Source: Candidatus Woesearchaeota archaeon
GTDB lineage: Archaea; Nanobdellota; Nanobdellia; Woesearchaeales; SKIA01
Assembly (NCBI GenBank): GCA_007128245.1
Contig: SKXU01000076.1
Span: forward strand, 1-7,254
Direction of reading: 5' to 3'
Length of the DNA: 7,254 nucleotides
Made by a program: the position numbers and the translations under genes. Shown in pieces: positions 1 to 6,304 of this stretch. The number at the start of each line of letters is the position of its first letter. Position 1 is the stretch's first letter. A model generated the notes under the pieces. It searched no databases, was not told the origin of the DNA, and saw nothing but the letters and a program-made list of their open reading frames with translations.

Positions 1-428
1 ATTCGGGACGCTTCTTCTTCTACTGATTCAGGAAGTTTGAGAAATGAGCTTATTCGTTTGAGCTCTGAGAGTGCGAGTTTGAGGTTTCGCTCGATAGCGG
101 TTGATACGCGCTGCTGCCATTTTCTGAGTCGGAAGAACTTATTTTTGTTTTTTCCTCCAAGGCGGTACAGGTCGGCTGCTTGTCCAACGTCTGTTCCGAG
201 TCCTTTGTCGAATTGTCTAAAACTCATGGGTGCGCCTGCTCGTCGGCGAGCGCCTGAAGTATCGGAGTCGAACTCGCGCCATTCTTGGTCAAAGTCGATC
301 ATCTTATCTTCAACGACGAGTCCGCAATCTTTACAGATAACTTCTCCTTTGTCGCTGTTGACACTGAGGTTAAATCCGCCGCACTCAGGGCATTTTTTTA
401 CGTATTTGGTGCTTCTGTTAACGTTCAT
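1..428 (-). CDS. tfb: Transcription initiation factor B (TFB/TFIIB), N-terminal part
   Basis: Archaeal TFIIB homologue, which binds the TBP-TATA complex, recruits RNA polymerase and helps set the start site. The first 142 codons are present and the gene continues past the left edge. The zinc ribbon is at residues 13-35 (CPEC, then CKDC). It is followed by DFDQEWREFD (45-54) and the B-reader/linker signature RRRAGAP at 61-67 and DKGLGT at 74-79. The part ending KLPESVEEEASR matches the start of the first cyclin-fold repeat. The two cyclin repeats that contact TBP and the BRE lie mostly outside the window. The ATG at 428-426 was chosen because it sits 12 codons before the first zinc cysteine and no in-frame ATG, GTG or TTG lies in the upstream leader. 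A purine run, GGGGGAAG, about 12 nt upstream is a weak ribosome-binding candidate. The identification is firm; whether this is the only TFB of the organism cannot be seen. Confidence 0.96.
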   Translation of the reverse strand, partial: MNVNRSTKYVKKCPECGGFNLSVNSDKGEVICKDCGLVVEDKMIDFDQEWREFDSDTSGARRRAGAPMSFRQFDKGLGTDVGQAADLYRLGGKNKNKFFRLRKWQQRVSTAIERNLKLALSELKRISSFLKLPESVEEEASR

Positions 429-471
429 GTTCGCGTATCTTCCCCCGAAGATAATGGTTCGGCCACAATAA

Positions 472-510
472 ACCTTATAAGGTGATATAAGAGGTAATAT
501 ATAAAGGTTT
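472..510 (-). promoter_or_regulatory. tfb promoter: TATA box and 12-bp palindrome
   Basis: Read on the minus strand, TTTATATA (505-498) is a canonical archaeal TATA box with AAACC just upstream in the BRE position. A start about 25 nt downstream would fall near 476, giving a leader of roughly 45-50 nt before the tfb ATG at 428. A second TATA-like core, TTATAA, lies inside the perfect 12-bp palindrome ACCTTATAAGGT (472-483). If that were the TATA box, the leader would be about 24 nt. The palindrome would otherwise overlap the start site of the first promoter, where a repressor could act. The rest of the 108-bp gap (429-536) holds nothing else I can name, and no T-run terminator for the upstream MFS gene is visible on the minus strand. 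Confidence 0.6.
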
Positions 511-536
511 GCTAATGTTTTTTAAATGATGGGTGT

Positions 537-1715
537 TTATTTATAAATAACTGTTTTGCGGAGAAGCACGAGTAAGGTGCCTGTACCAAGCAACGCAAGT
601 CCTACTCCCACAGCCATAAATGCTATGAAGATACTTTGCTCTGCTATGCCTCCCACTCCCACAATCACTGCTGCGAATGTGAGGTTATGTAGCATGTTTT
701 TCACAGAAAAAACAGTTGCTCTGCGATCTGAAGGTACCAATTTGTGGATTTCATCTTCTAAGAACGGACCTGTAAATCCTCTGCACACTTGAATGAGGAT
801 AATGGCGCCAAGTCCCCAAAGCGTAGGGAGTGCTCCGACCAGTAAGAATCCGAATGTACCGGTGAGAAGCACGAGAATAAGGCCTGATCGTCTGCCAATA
901 AGCGTGTCTACGCGATGCGCAAACCAACTTGCCGCCGCAGCGACGAATAACGTTGCAGCCCAAAGTAATCCAAACAATTCTATGCCTATATTCATCTCGA
1001 CAAACAATGGCTGGTACAGCCACGCGCCCGTGCGCGTCGCAACGCTTGCAATAACCACAAATGCAATGAAGTACACGAGTGTGCGCTTTCTTCGGATATA
1101 TGTGAGGACGCGACGCAACTGCGCGAGCTGAGGACCTGCGTGAATTTCGCGCTTAGGTTCAACCATAAAGAATAAGATTGCCAGCGCAGCGAACTTGGCA
1201 AAAAATCCTGCCCAGAGCGTTGCTACTAAAGAAATCGTCGCAATGCCTGTCGCCGCCAGAGCTGCAAGGCCCTCGGACACATTACTAATTGAGTGCATTC
1301 TACCAGATTCTTGCGTGTACGTCCTCGACTCGCCTATTTCGTCAAGACTCTCGTAAAGGAGTGCTTGGTGTGCTCCTGAAGCAAATGAAGATCCTACTCC
1401 CATAATACTCTCTCCAAGCAAGAACACCCAGAAGTTACCTCCTTGGATGAACACGAACAATCCGGTCATGGACAGAAGTATTCCTATAATCAGAGAGGGT
1501 TTTCTCCCGAATCGATCAGCAAACATCCCTGTGGGAACCTCTCCTGTGATGATGAGCAATGAGAATACTGCTTGCAGAACAAAAATTTCTTGCAGCGTGA
1601 GTCCGAACTGAGAGAGAAAAGGAACCAGTACCGGCATAAACACCAAAAACCACCTAAAAAAAGTCCATATTTGCAAGAGTCGGACGTTTCTGCGCAGAAG
1701 TTGCTGTCGCTTCAT
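537..1715 (-). CDS. Major facilitator superfamily (MFS) transporter
   Basis: A 392-residue polytopic membrane protein with the usual length and roughly 12 hydrophobic segments of the MFS, which moves small solutes across the cytoplasmic membrane using ion gradients. The loop between TM2 and TM3 carries the MFS motif A, GMFADRFGRKPS (63-74), preceded by EVPTG. The segment SGAHQALLYESL (113-124) resembles a conserved region of drug/sugar-exporter-like MFS proteins. A basic loop, RRVLTYIRRKR, around 201-211 fits the central cytoplasmic linker between the two six-helix halves. The substrate cannot be told from sequence; efflux of a toxic compound is one guess. The ATG at 1715-1713 is preferred to the TTG at 1733 (six residues longer) because AAGGAG lies just upstream, although its 2-nt spacing is short, and because a TATA-like element lies about 29 nt away. 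It is divergent from alaS and in the same direction as tfb, 108 bp ahead of it. Confidence 0.9.
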   Translation of the reverse strand: MKRQQLLRRNVRLLQIWTFFRWFLVFMPVLVPFLSQFGLTLQEIFVLQAVFSLLIITGEVPTGMFADRFGRKPSLIIGILLSMTGLFVFIQGGNFWVFLLGESIMGVGSSFASGAHQALLYESLDEIGESRTYTQESGRMHSISNVSEGLAALAATGIATISLVATLWAGFFAKFAALAILFFMVEPKREIHAGPQLAQLRRVLTYIRRKRTLVYFIAFVVIASVATRTGAWLYQPLFVEMNIGIELFGLLWAATLFVAAAASWFAHRVDTLIGRRSGLILVLLTGTFGFLLVGALPTLWGLGAIILIQVCRGFTGPFLEDEIHKLVPSDRRATVFSVKNMLHNLTFAAVIVGVGGIAEQSIFIAFMAVGVGLALLGTGTLLVLLRKTVIYK

Positions 1716-1717
1716 AA

Positions 1718-1723
1718 CTCCTT
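1718..1723 (-). promoter_or_regulatory. Possible ribosome binding site of the MFS gene
   Basis: AAGGAG on the minus strand lies 2 nt before the ATG at 1715. It favours this ATG over the upstream TTG at 1733, since the site would be inside the coding region of the longer form. The spacing is shorter than usual, so it may act poorly or be fortuitous if the mRNA is leaderless. Confidence 0.35.
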
Positions 1724-1736
1724 GACTTGACAAAAG

Positions 1737-1748
1737 GCTTTATTAATT
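1737..1748. promoter_or_regulatory. AT-rich element shared by divergent MFS and alaS promoters
   Basis: The 53-bp gap between the two start codons contains one AT-rich block, GCTTTATTAATT, with the palindromic core ATTAAT (1742-1747). The core centre lies about 25 nt from the alaS ATG (1769) and about 29 nt from the MFS ATG (1715), the distance expected between an archaeal TATA box and the start site. CAAAAGG on the alaS-distal side could serve as a BRE for alaS. Both mRNAs would then be leaderless or nearly so. That one element works in both directions is inference from spacing and symmetry. Confidence 0.5.
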
Positions 1749-1768
1749 CTTATGCGCCACCTTGCACT

Positions 1769-4300
1769 ATGCGCTCAGACAAAGAAATAAAAAAAGAATT
1801 TCTTGTTGTAGCCTCACGCTCGCCGCACGATTACTACGCAACGCAGATTCTCGAAAAAGAAGGTTTTTTGCGAAAGCAGTGTACAGTGTGCAACAGGTTT
1901 TTTTGGACGACAAACACTCAGCGAGAAGTGTGTGGCGATTCTTCGTGCCAAGGAAAAATCGATATTTTTGAAAACAATCCCTCAAAAACGCAGCTTACGT
2001 ACGCTCAGGTGTGGGAGACATTTACACAGCATATGCGTGCGCGAGGATACCAGAGTATTCCGCGCTACCCCGTTGTTGCGCGTTGGAATCCGACAACAGA
2101 CTTTACCATGGCTTCAATCGCTGCCTTCCAACCCTACGTCGTTGCAGGAGAAGTTGAGCCCCCAGCAAAAAAACTCGTTATCCCTCAATTCTGTCTGCGC
2201 TTTGGAGATGTTGATAATGTTGGCATCACCGGAAGTCACTGCACGGGTTTTGTCATGATTGGACAAAAACAATTCGTTCCGCCATCTGAGTGGAGCCAAA
2301 ACCAAGCCTTTGAAGATCTCTACTCATACATTACTGGAGTCCTCGGAATCCCTAAAGAGGAACTCACGCTGCACGAGGATGCGTGGGCTGGCGGAGGAAA
2401 CTTTGGTCCGTGCATGGAATTCTTCTCGCGAGGAGTTGAGCTCTGCAACCAAGTCTATATGTTGTATGAACAAACAGAGGATGGAGAGCGAGAACTCTCA
2501 CTCAAGGTTTTGGATATGGGCCTTGGCATGGAGCGCATCGCATGGTTTACGCAAGGAGCGCCTACCCTATACGATGCTGCCTTCCCCAAAACACTCAGCC
2601 AACTTCAACAAGCCACAGGCGTCCAACCAGATATTTTGTTGTACAAGAAGTTCGCTCCCTACGCAACCCTCCTGAATCTGGATGAAGTAGATGATATTAA
2701 CGCTGCGTGGCAGACCGTCGCAGAAAAAGTAGGTGTGCCAGTTGAGGAGCTCAGAAACAAGATTGATCCTATGCGGGCGCTCTACAGCGTGGCTGAGCAC
2801 GCAAGAGCACTCCTTGTTGCGCTCGCCGACGGAGCGCTGCCTAGCAATGTGGGTGGCTATTACAACTTGCGTGTCATTTATCGTAGAGCACAAGGATTTA
2901 TTGACGAACACGGCTGGGACGTCACGCTTGAAGAAGTCGCCCAGTGGCACGCACAAGAGCTCCAAGATGTGTTTCCTGAACTTCACGACGCGTTATCAGA
3001 GGTCAAGAAACTCTTGGGTGTTGAGCACCAAAAATATATTGAGAACAAAAAACGCTCACAACATATCATCGAGCAAGCACTCACCAAAACGATTACTACT
3101 GAGGCCCTGTTGGAGTTGTATGATAGCCACGGAATATCTCCTGATGATGTCCGTAGAGCGGCAAGAGAACAAGAGATTTCTGTGGTGGTGCCAGAGAACT
3201 TTTATGCACTCCTCGCGGAGCGCCATGAAGGTCGAGAGCAAAAAACCCAGACTGCAAAACGCTTTGTTAAGGAATTGCAAGACGCTCCCGCAACGAACAT
3301 GCTCTACTACAAGAGTTATGACTATGCTGAGTGTTCAGCAATCGTCGTAGCCACACATACTGATTGCGTGGTTCTTGACCGAACGGTGTTCTACCCGACA
3401 GGCGGTGGACAAGAACATGACACAGGAGTGCTCATCGGCCCTGATGGTGCCGAGTATTCTGTGAAGGACGTGTTTAAGCAAGCAAAAACAGTGGTTCACG
3501 TTCTGGAAAATCCTTCTTCGCTTTCCGTGGGAGATCAGGTTCATGCGCGCATTGATTTTGATCGGCGCCAACAACTCGCCCAGCATCACACCGCCGCACA
3601 TATCATTAACGGTGCTGCAAGACGAGTCCTTGGCGATCATGTCTGGCAGGCGGGAGCGGCAAAAACTGTTGAGAAAGGACGTCTTGACATCACGCACTAC
3701 GAAGCACTTTCTGATGAGCAGTTACAAGCGATTGAGCAGGTCGCAAATGACCTGGTGTCAGAAGACCTTCCTGTGGTAAAGCAAGAGATGAAAAAAAGTG
3801 TTGCTGAAGATGAGCACGGATTTCGCTTGTACCAAGGAGGGGCTGTTCCTGGAAACGTGATTCGAGTGATTGATATTCCTGGTTTTGATACTGAGGCGTG
3901 CGGAGGAACACACCTAAACACCACGGGCGAAGCAGAAAAGATTACTCTGCTAAAATCAACAAAGATTCAAGATGGCGTGGTACGCATTGAATTCGTGGCA
4001 GGTCCTGCCGCCACGAAACTCTCTGGTGCACGAGAGCATTTGCTTGAGGAGAGCATGCTTGTCCTTGGTATCACGAACAAGGATTTGCTTGCTCCTCGCA
4101 CAGAAGAATTATTTGCGAAATGGAAGAAAGTAAAGAAGCTGCGCAAAAAAGGCAAAGACATCCCAGTCGAGCTCACAACACTCTCCGCCGAGCCAAGGCC
4201 CTCGCAAGACCCGCTCCAAGAAGCCGCTGCGGCAGTGTCTGTGCAAGAAGAGCACCTGCCCAAGACTCTCACGAGGTTTTTAGAGGAGTGGCGCGGATGA
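1769..4300 (+). CDS. alaS: Alanyl-tRNA synthetase, archaeal type, short C-terminus
   Basis: Class II synthetase that charges tRNA-Ala with alanine and hydrolyses mischarged Ser/Gly-tRNA-Ala in the cytoplasm; 843 residues. The archaeal N-terminal zinc motif is C38-x2-C41 and C55-x4-C60. The catalytic core follows, with motif 1 around RYPVVARW (99-106), the motif 2 region around LRFGDVDNVGITGSH (143-157), and motif 3 DMGLGMER (249-256). The editing domain begins near 510 and carries HHTAAH (606-611) and CGGTH (711-715), whose His and Cys residues bind zinc. The chain ends right after LPKTLTRFLEEW (830-841). As I recall archaeal family members of about 900 residues, that motif is normally followed by the globular C-Ala tRNA-elbow/dimerisation domain, which is missing here. 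The ATG at 1769 is chosen over the TTG at 1727: MRSDKEIKKEF matches family N-termini and lies about 25 nt from a TATA-like element. The stop overlaps the next start as ATGA. Confidence 0.97.
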   Translation: MRSDKEIKKEFLVVASRSPHDYYATQILEKEGFLRKQCTVCNRFFWTTNTQREVCGDSSCQGKIDIFENNPSKTQLTYAQVWETFTQHMRARGYQSIPRYPVVARWNPTTDFTMASIAAFQPYVVAGEVEPPAKKLVIPQFCLRFGDVDNVGITGSHCTGFVMIGQKQFVPPSEWSQNQAFEDLYSYITGVLGIPKEELTLHEDAWAGGGNFGPCMEFFSRGVELCNQVYMLYEQTEDGERELSLKVLDMGLGMERIAWFTQGAPTLYDAAFPKTLSQLQQATGVQPDILLYKKFAPYATLLNLDEVDDINAAWQTVAEKVGVPVEELRNKIDPMRALYSVAEHARALLVALADGALPSNVGGYYNLRVIYRRAQGFIDEHGWDVTLEEVAQWHAQELQDVFPELHDALSEVKKLLGVEHQKYIENKKRSQHIIEQALTKTITTEALLELYDSHGISPDDVRRAAREQEISVVVPENFYALLAERHEGREQKTQTAKRFVKELQDAPATNMLYYKSYDYAECSAIVVATHTDCVVLDRTVFYPTGGGQEHDTGVLIGPDGAEYSVKDVFKQAKTVVHVLENPSSLSVGDQVHARIDFDRRQQLAQHHTAAHIINGAARRVLGDHVWQAGAAKTVEKGRLDITHYEALSDEQLQAIEQVANDLVSEDLPVVKQEMKKSVAEDEHGFRLYQGGAVPGNVIRVIDIPGFDTEACGGTHLNTTGEAEKITLLKSTKIQDGVVRIEFVAGPAATKLSGAREHLLEESMLVLGITNKDLLAPRTEELFAKWKKVKKLRKKGKDIPVELTTLSAEPRPSQDPLQEAAAAVSVQEEHLPKTLTRFLEEWRG
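4285..4288 (+). promoter_or_regulatory. Ribosome binding site within the alaS 3' end
   Basis: GGAG, in the context GAGGAGTGG, lies 8 nt before the ATG at 4297. It supports that start for the small downstream gene and translation from the alaS mRNA. Confidence 0.55.
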
Positions 4301-4629
4301 GAAAAGACGTCTATCCATATACTCCTCGTTTCGTCCCTCACCCTACGCGTGAAGATAGACACTTTTTGCGCCACGCGATCGATACACAAGTTCCTTTTCA
4401 CCAAGATCTCCCCGCGCTACGCGAGCCGGCGTACAGCCACTGGAAGCAAAGTTCTTCTTTGCGAAGAGCGTACCAAGGACTGCTGGCGCTCTCTGCAGGA
4501 GTGATTCTTACTGGGTGCATTTTGGGCTCTCTTCCTGATCAACCCGTTCAAGAACGACCTTTTAGTGCTATATATGAGACTCTTCTTACTCGTGCGCTAC
4601 ACTATCCAATTACTGTCGTTCCACGATAA
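4297..4629 (+). CDS. Small single-TM protein of unknown function downstream of alaS
   Basis: A 110-residue protein I do not recognise. The first ~55 residues are polar and rich in His, Arg and Pro. After R56-R57 comes one hydrophobic stretch (about 60-78, LLALSAGVILTGCILG), then a short polar tail of about 30 residues. This predicts a single membrane segment. It starts in an ATGA overlap with alaS behind a GGAG site, so it is probably co-transcribed and translationally coupled. LTGC at 71-74 looks like a lipobox, but 57 residues ahead of the hydrophobic core is too long for a signal peptide. An internal TTG at 4459 would give a textbook lipoprotein leader (MRRAYQG, LLALSAGVI, LTGC) on a 56-residue product, but no ribosome site precedes it. 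It does not resemble the missing AlaRS C-Ala domain, so it is unlikely to be a frameshifted alaS tail. Its stop is 5 bp from the convergent EamA gene. Confidence 0.65.
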   Translation: MRKDVYPYTPRFVPHPTREDRHFLRHAIDTQVPFHQDLPALREPAYSHWKQSSSLRRAYQGLLALSAGVILTGCILGSLPDQPVQERPFSAIYETLLTRALHYPITVVPR

Positions 4630-4634
4630 GCTGT

Positions 4635-5489
4635 TTACGCAATCAAGATAACAATCGCTCCTAGCACCATCACGCTCGCGCCGGTGAGGCGGCGTCCAAG
4701 CCCTACTTCTTTAAACAGCCATCCTCCCATGAGTACGCTTCCAAGAATGGACAGTCGCTTAATTGCGATGCTGTAGGCGACGGTTCCATGTGTGATTGCA
4801 AGCATAAGAAAGGTATCTCCAAGCGCGTATGCAGCCCCTCCTGCAAGTAGCCACCACCCGCTGCGTAGTGTTCCTCGCAGCCTGTTGCGTTTGAGAATCA
4901 CAAGAGGTAAGAGCGCGAGGATGAGTGCGAGCGAGCCAAAAAAGTTCCATGCAAACGCATTTGATGCGTCAATTCCTATGCGGTGAAAGGTTGACGATCC
5001 AGTCCATAGGAGTGCTACGATGAGCATGAGGCGTGGTCCTTTCTCAGAGATCATTGCTTTGAGGGGTTCAAGGACTCCTCCTGCTCGCATGCTATGCGTA
5101 ACGTATGCGCCTAGTACCACAAGACTTACGCCGAGCATTCCGAGCGGTGGAATAATTTCTCCAATCAGCGGGCTTGTCAGGAGTAAGAACACGGGAGTAA
5201 ATGATATCATGGGTATGGTTACTGAGATGTCTGATGATCGTATTGCCTGAAAAAACAAGATAAGTGCTGTTCCATCGAGCAGTGTGCGTGCTGCGAGTGC
5301 CCACCAGAATTGGCTGTGAATAGTTTCCGGAGGAAAGAGCATGTAGGGCACGGCAAAAAGAGGTATTGCGATGAGAAAAAAGCTCCATGCTAACACTACG
5401 CTTGAGTGTTTATTGCTCGTGTGTTTTGCTACTCCGTCCTTGAATACTTCTATTGTTGCTGACAGCCCGGCAAAGACTGCCCAGAGCAT
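4635..5489 (-). CDS. EamA/DMT-family membrane transporter
   Basis: A 284-residue integral membrane protein with about ten hydrophobic segments, the usual size of drug/metabolite transporter family members. The internal duplication typical of EamA is visible: FFQAIRSSDISVTIPM (79-94), followed by FLLLTSPLIGE and LGVSLVVLGAY, is mirrored by LAITHGTVAYSIAIKR (230-245), followed by LMGGWLFKE and TGASVMVLGAI. The family exports or exchanges amino acids, nucleotides, sugars or drugs across the cytoplasmic membrane; the substrate here is unknown. The ATG at 5489-5487 directly follows the nucS stop (TAGATG, no gap), so the two are surely one transcript and probably translationally coupled. The nearby G-rich GGGGACTGGGGA may act as a weak ribosome site inside the nucS end. 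The gene is convergent with the small gene on its left, with only 5 bp between stop codons, leaving no room for a separate terminator. Confidence 0.92.
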   Translation of the reverse strand: MLWAVFAGLSATIEVFKDGVAKHTSNKHSSVVLAWSFFLIAIPLFAVPYMLFPPETIHSQFWWALAARTLLDGTALILFFQAIRSSDISVTIPMISFTPVFLLLTSPLIGEIIPPLGMLGVSLVVLGAYVTHSMRAGGVLEPLKAMISEKGPRLMLIVALLWTGSSTFHRIGIDASNAFAWNFFGSLALILALLPLVILKRNRLRGTLRSGWWLLAGGAAYALGDTFLMLAITHGTVAYSIAIKRLSILGSVLMGGWLFKEVGLGRRLTGASVMVLGAIVILIA

Positions 5490-6227
5490 CTATCCCCAGT
5501 CCCCAAGAGTCTTTTGGTTGCGGTTTATGAGTAATCGTTTTGGTGGCTCAACGCGCACCCACGAAAACCCCCAGTCTTCAAGCATGGTCTTTGCGTTCGG
5601 AGTTATTTTTGGTGACGCCATCACTCCCCGCACGTTCTTTGTTCCTTTGAGCTCTTGAATTTTTTCTACGTATCTTCGTAGCTGGGTGATGCACGCAAGG
5701 GATGCTGCGTATCGCTTACACTCCACGACAACGAGGTTTCCGTTGCCGTCATGGCCAAACACGTCAATAAAGCCGTATTGGGTGTGTTCTTCGCGCGAGA
5801 GAGGCTTAAAGTCGTTTGAGATAAGTTCGGGATTATTTTTGAGGTGATCAGACATATCTGCTTCTGTTCCTGCCAGCACTTGTTTTTTTCCGTCATCAAG
5901 TTTTGCGCTCATCGCATCATGAACTTCTTGTATTTCGCATTGAATCACGTCATGGGTTTGTGGGTGTGTTCCTTCTAGGATGAGTGCGTGGTCTTCTTGA
6001 TAGAGCGTGATGCGCGCTCCTGGTTTGAGGTAGTTGATGGGGTTGCCGTTTTCTGGTTGGTGGATGAGGAGTGCGTTATCTTGCTTGATGATGAGCATGC
6101 GATCCCCCCAGTCAAGCTCTGCTTCTGCTCGTCCCGAGTAGTAAATCTTGCAGTGCACAAACGCCATAAGTGACTCGTTGTGTGCTGTCACGTGCTCAAC
6201 GAGTGCTGCGAATCGCTCCCATTCCAT
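5490..6227 (-). CDS. nucS: Endonuclease NucS/EndoMS (mismatch-specific, PD-(D/E)XK)
   Basis: A 245-residue homologue of archaeal NucS/EndoMS, which cleaves both strands at mismatched bases (notably G-T and G-G) or flap/ssDNA junctions and substitutes for MutS-MutL repair in many archaea and actinobacteria. The N-terminal DNA-binding/dimer domain carries the hallmark GRAEAELDWGDR (32-43) and LLIHQP (53-58). The C-terminal nuclease domain shows the full catalytic set: E122 in GTEAD, D155 in YGFIDVFG, and E169-x-K171 in VVVECKR, followed by Q182 in TQLRRYV. The last residues, QKTLGDWG (238-245), resemble a PCNA-interacting (PIP) peptide, as known for Pyrococcus NucS. All key residues are present, so it should be active. 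The ATG at 6227 is about 25 nt from a TATA-like sequence, and no ribosome site precedes it, so the mRNA is likely leaderless. It heads a two-gene unit with the EamA transporter. Confidence 0.95.
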   Translation of the reverse strand: MEWERFAALVEHVTAHNESLMAFVHCKIYYSGRAEAELDWGDRMLIIKQDNALLIHQPENGNPINYLKPGARITLYQEDHALILEGTHPQTHDVIQCEIQEVHDAMSAKLDDGKKQVLAGTEADMSDHLKNNPELISNDFKPLSREEHTQYGFIDVFGHDGNGNLVVVECKRYAASLACITQLRRYVEKIQELKGTKNVRGVMASPKITPNAKTMLEDWGFSWVRVEPPKRLLINRNQKTLGDWG

Positions 6228-6248
6228 GGTGCTGCAGAGTGAGTGTTG

Positions 6249-6257
6249 CTTTTTAGG
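6249..6257 (-). promoter_or_regulatory. Probable nucS promoter (TATA-like)
   Basis: On the minus strand, CCTAAAAAG is centred about 26 nt before the nucS ATG at 6227, the spacing of an archaeal TATA box for a leaderless mRNA. The sequence deviates from the strong consensus, so the call rests on spacing and on the absence of a ribosome site. Confidence 0.4.
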
Positions 6258-6276
6258 AGTTACTGTTTCAAAAGAG

Positions 6277-6285
6277 TCTTAAAGG
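6277..6285 (+). promoter_or_regulatory. Probable promoter of the PH-domain gene pair (TATA-like)
   Basis: TCTTAAAGG is centred about 24 nt before the ATG at 6305, fitting a leaderless transcript. The AGGAG within and after it is about 17 nt from the ATG, too far to be a ribosome site. Together with the nucS element it makes back-to-back, separate promoters in a 77-bp gap. Confidence 0.4.
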
Positions 6286-6304
6286 AGTGTCTCGTCTTTT
6301 TTGT

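Noticed and set aside
37..485. Plus-strand reading frames of 144 and 66 residues
   Set aside because: They lie opposite the tfb coding region, whose zinc ribbon and B-reader residues are unmistakable; the plus-strand translations show no family features.
1727..1768. N-terminal extension of AlaRS from a TTG start
   Set aside because: The 14 extra residues do not resemble family N-termini and would run through the promoter element; the ATG at 1769 fits family and TATA spacing.
2567..3350. Reading frames over 130 residues on either strand within alaS
   Set aside because: Shadows of the alaS frame, with basic or cysteine-rich random-looking translations and no motifs.
4291..4400. Frameshift restoring the missing AlaRS C-terminus
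   Set aside because: Neither of the other two forward frames after 4291 reads like the C-Ala domain; one stops within about 90 bases and the other is the small unknown protein.
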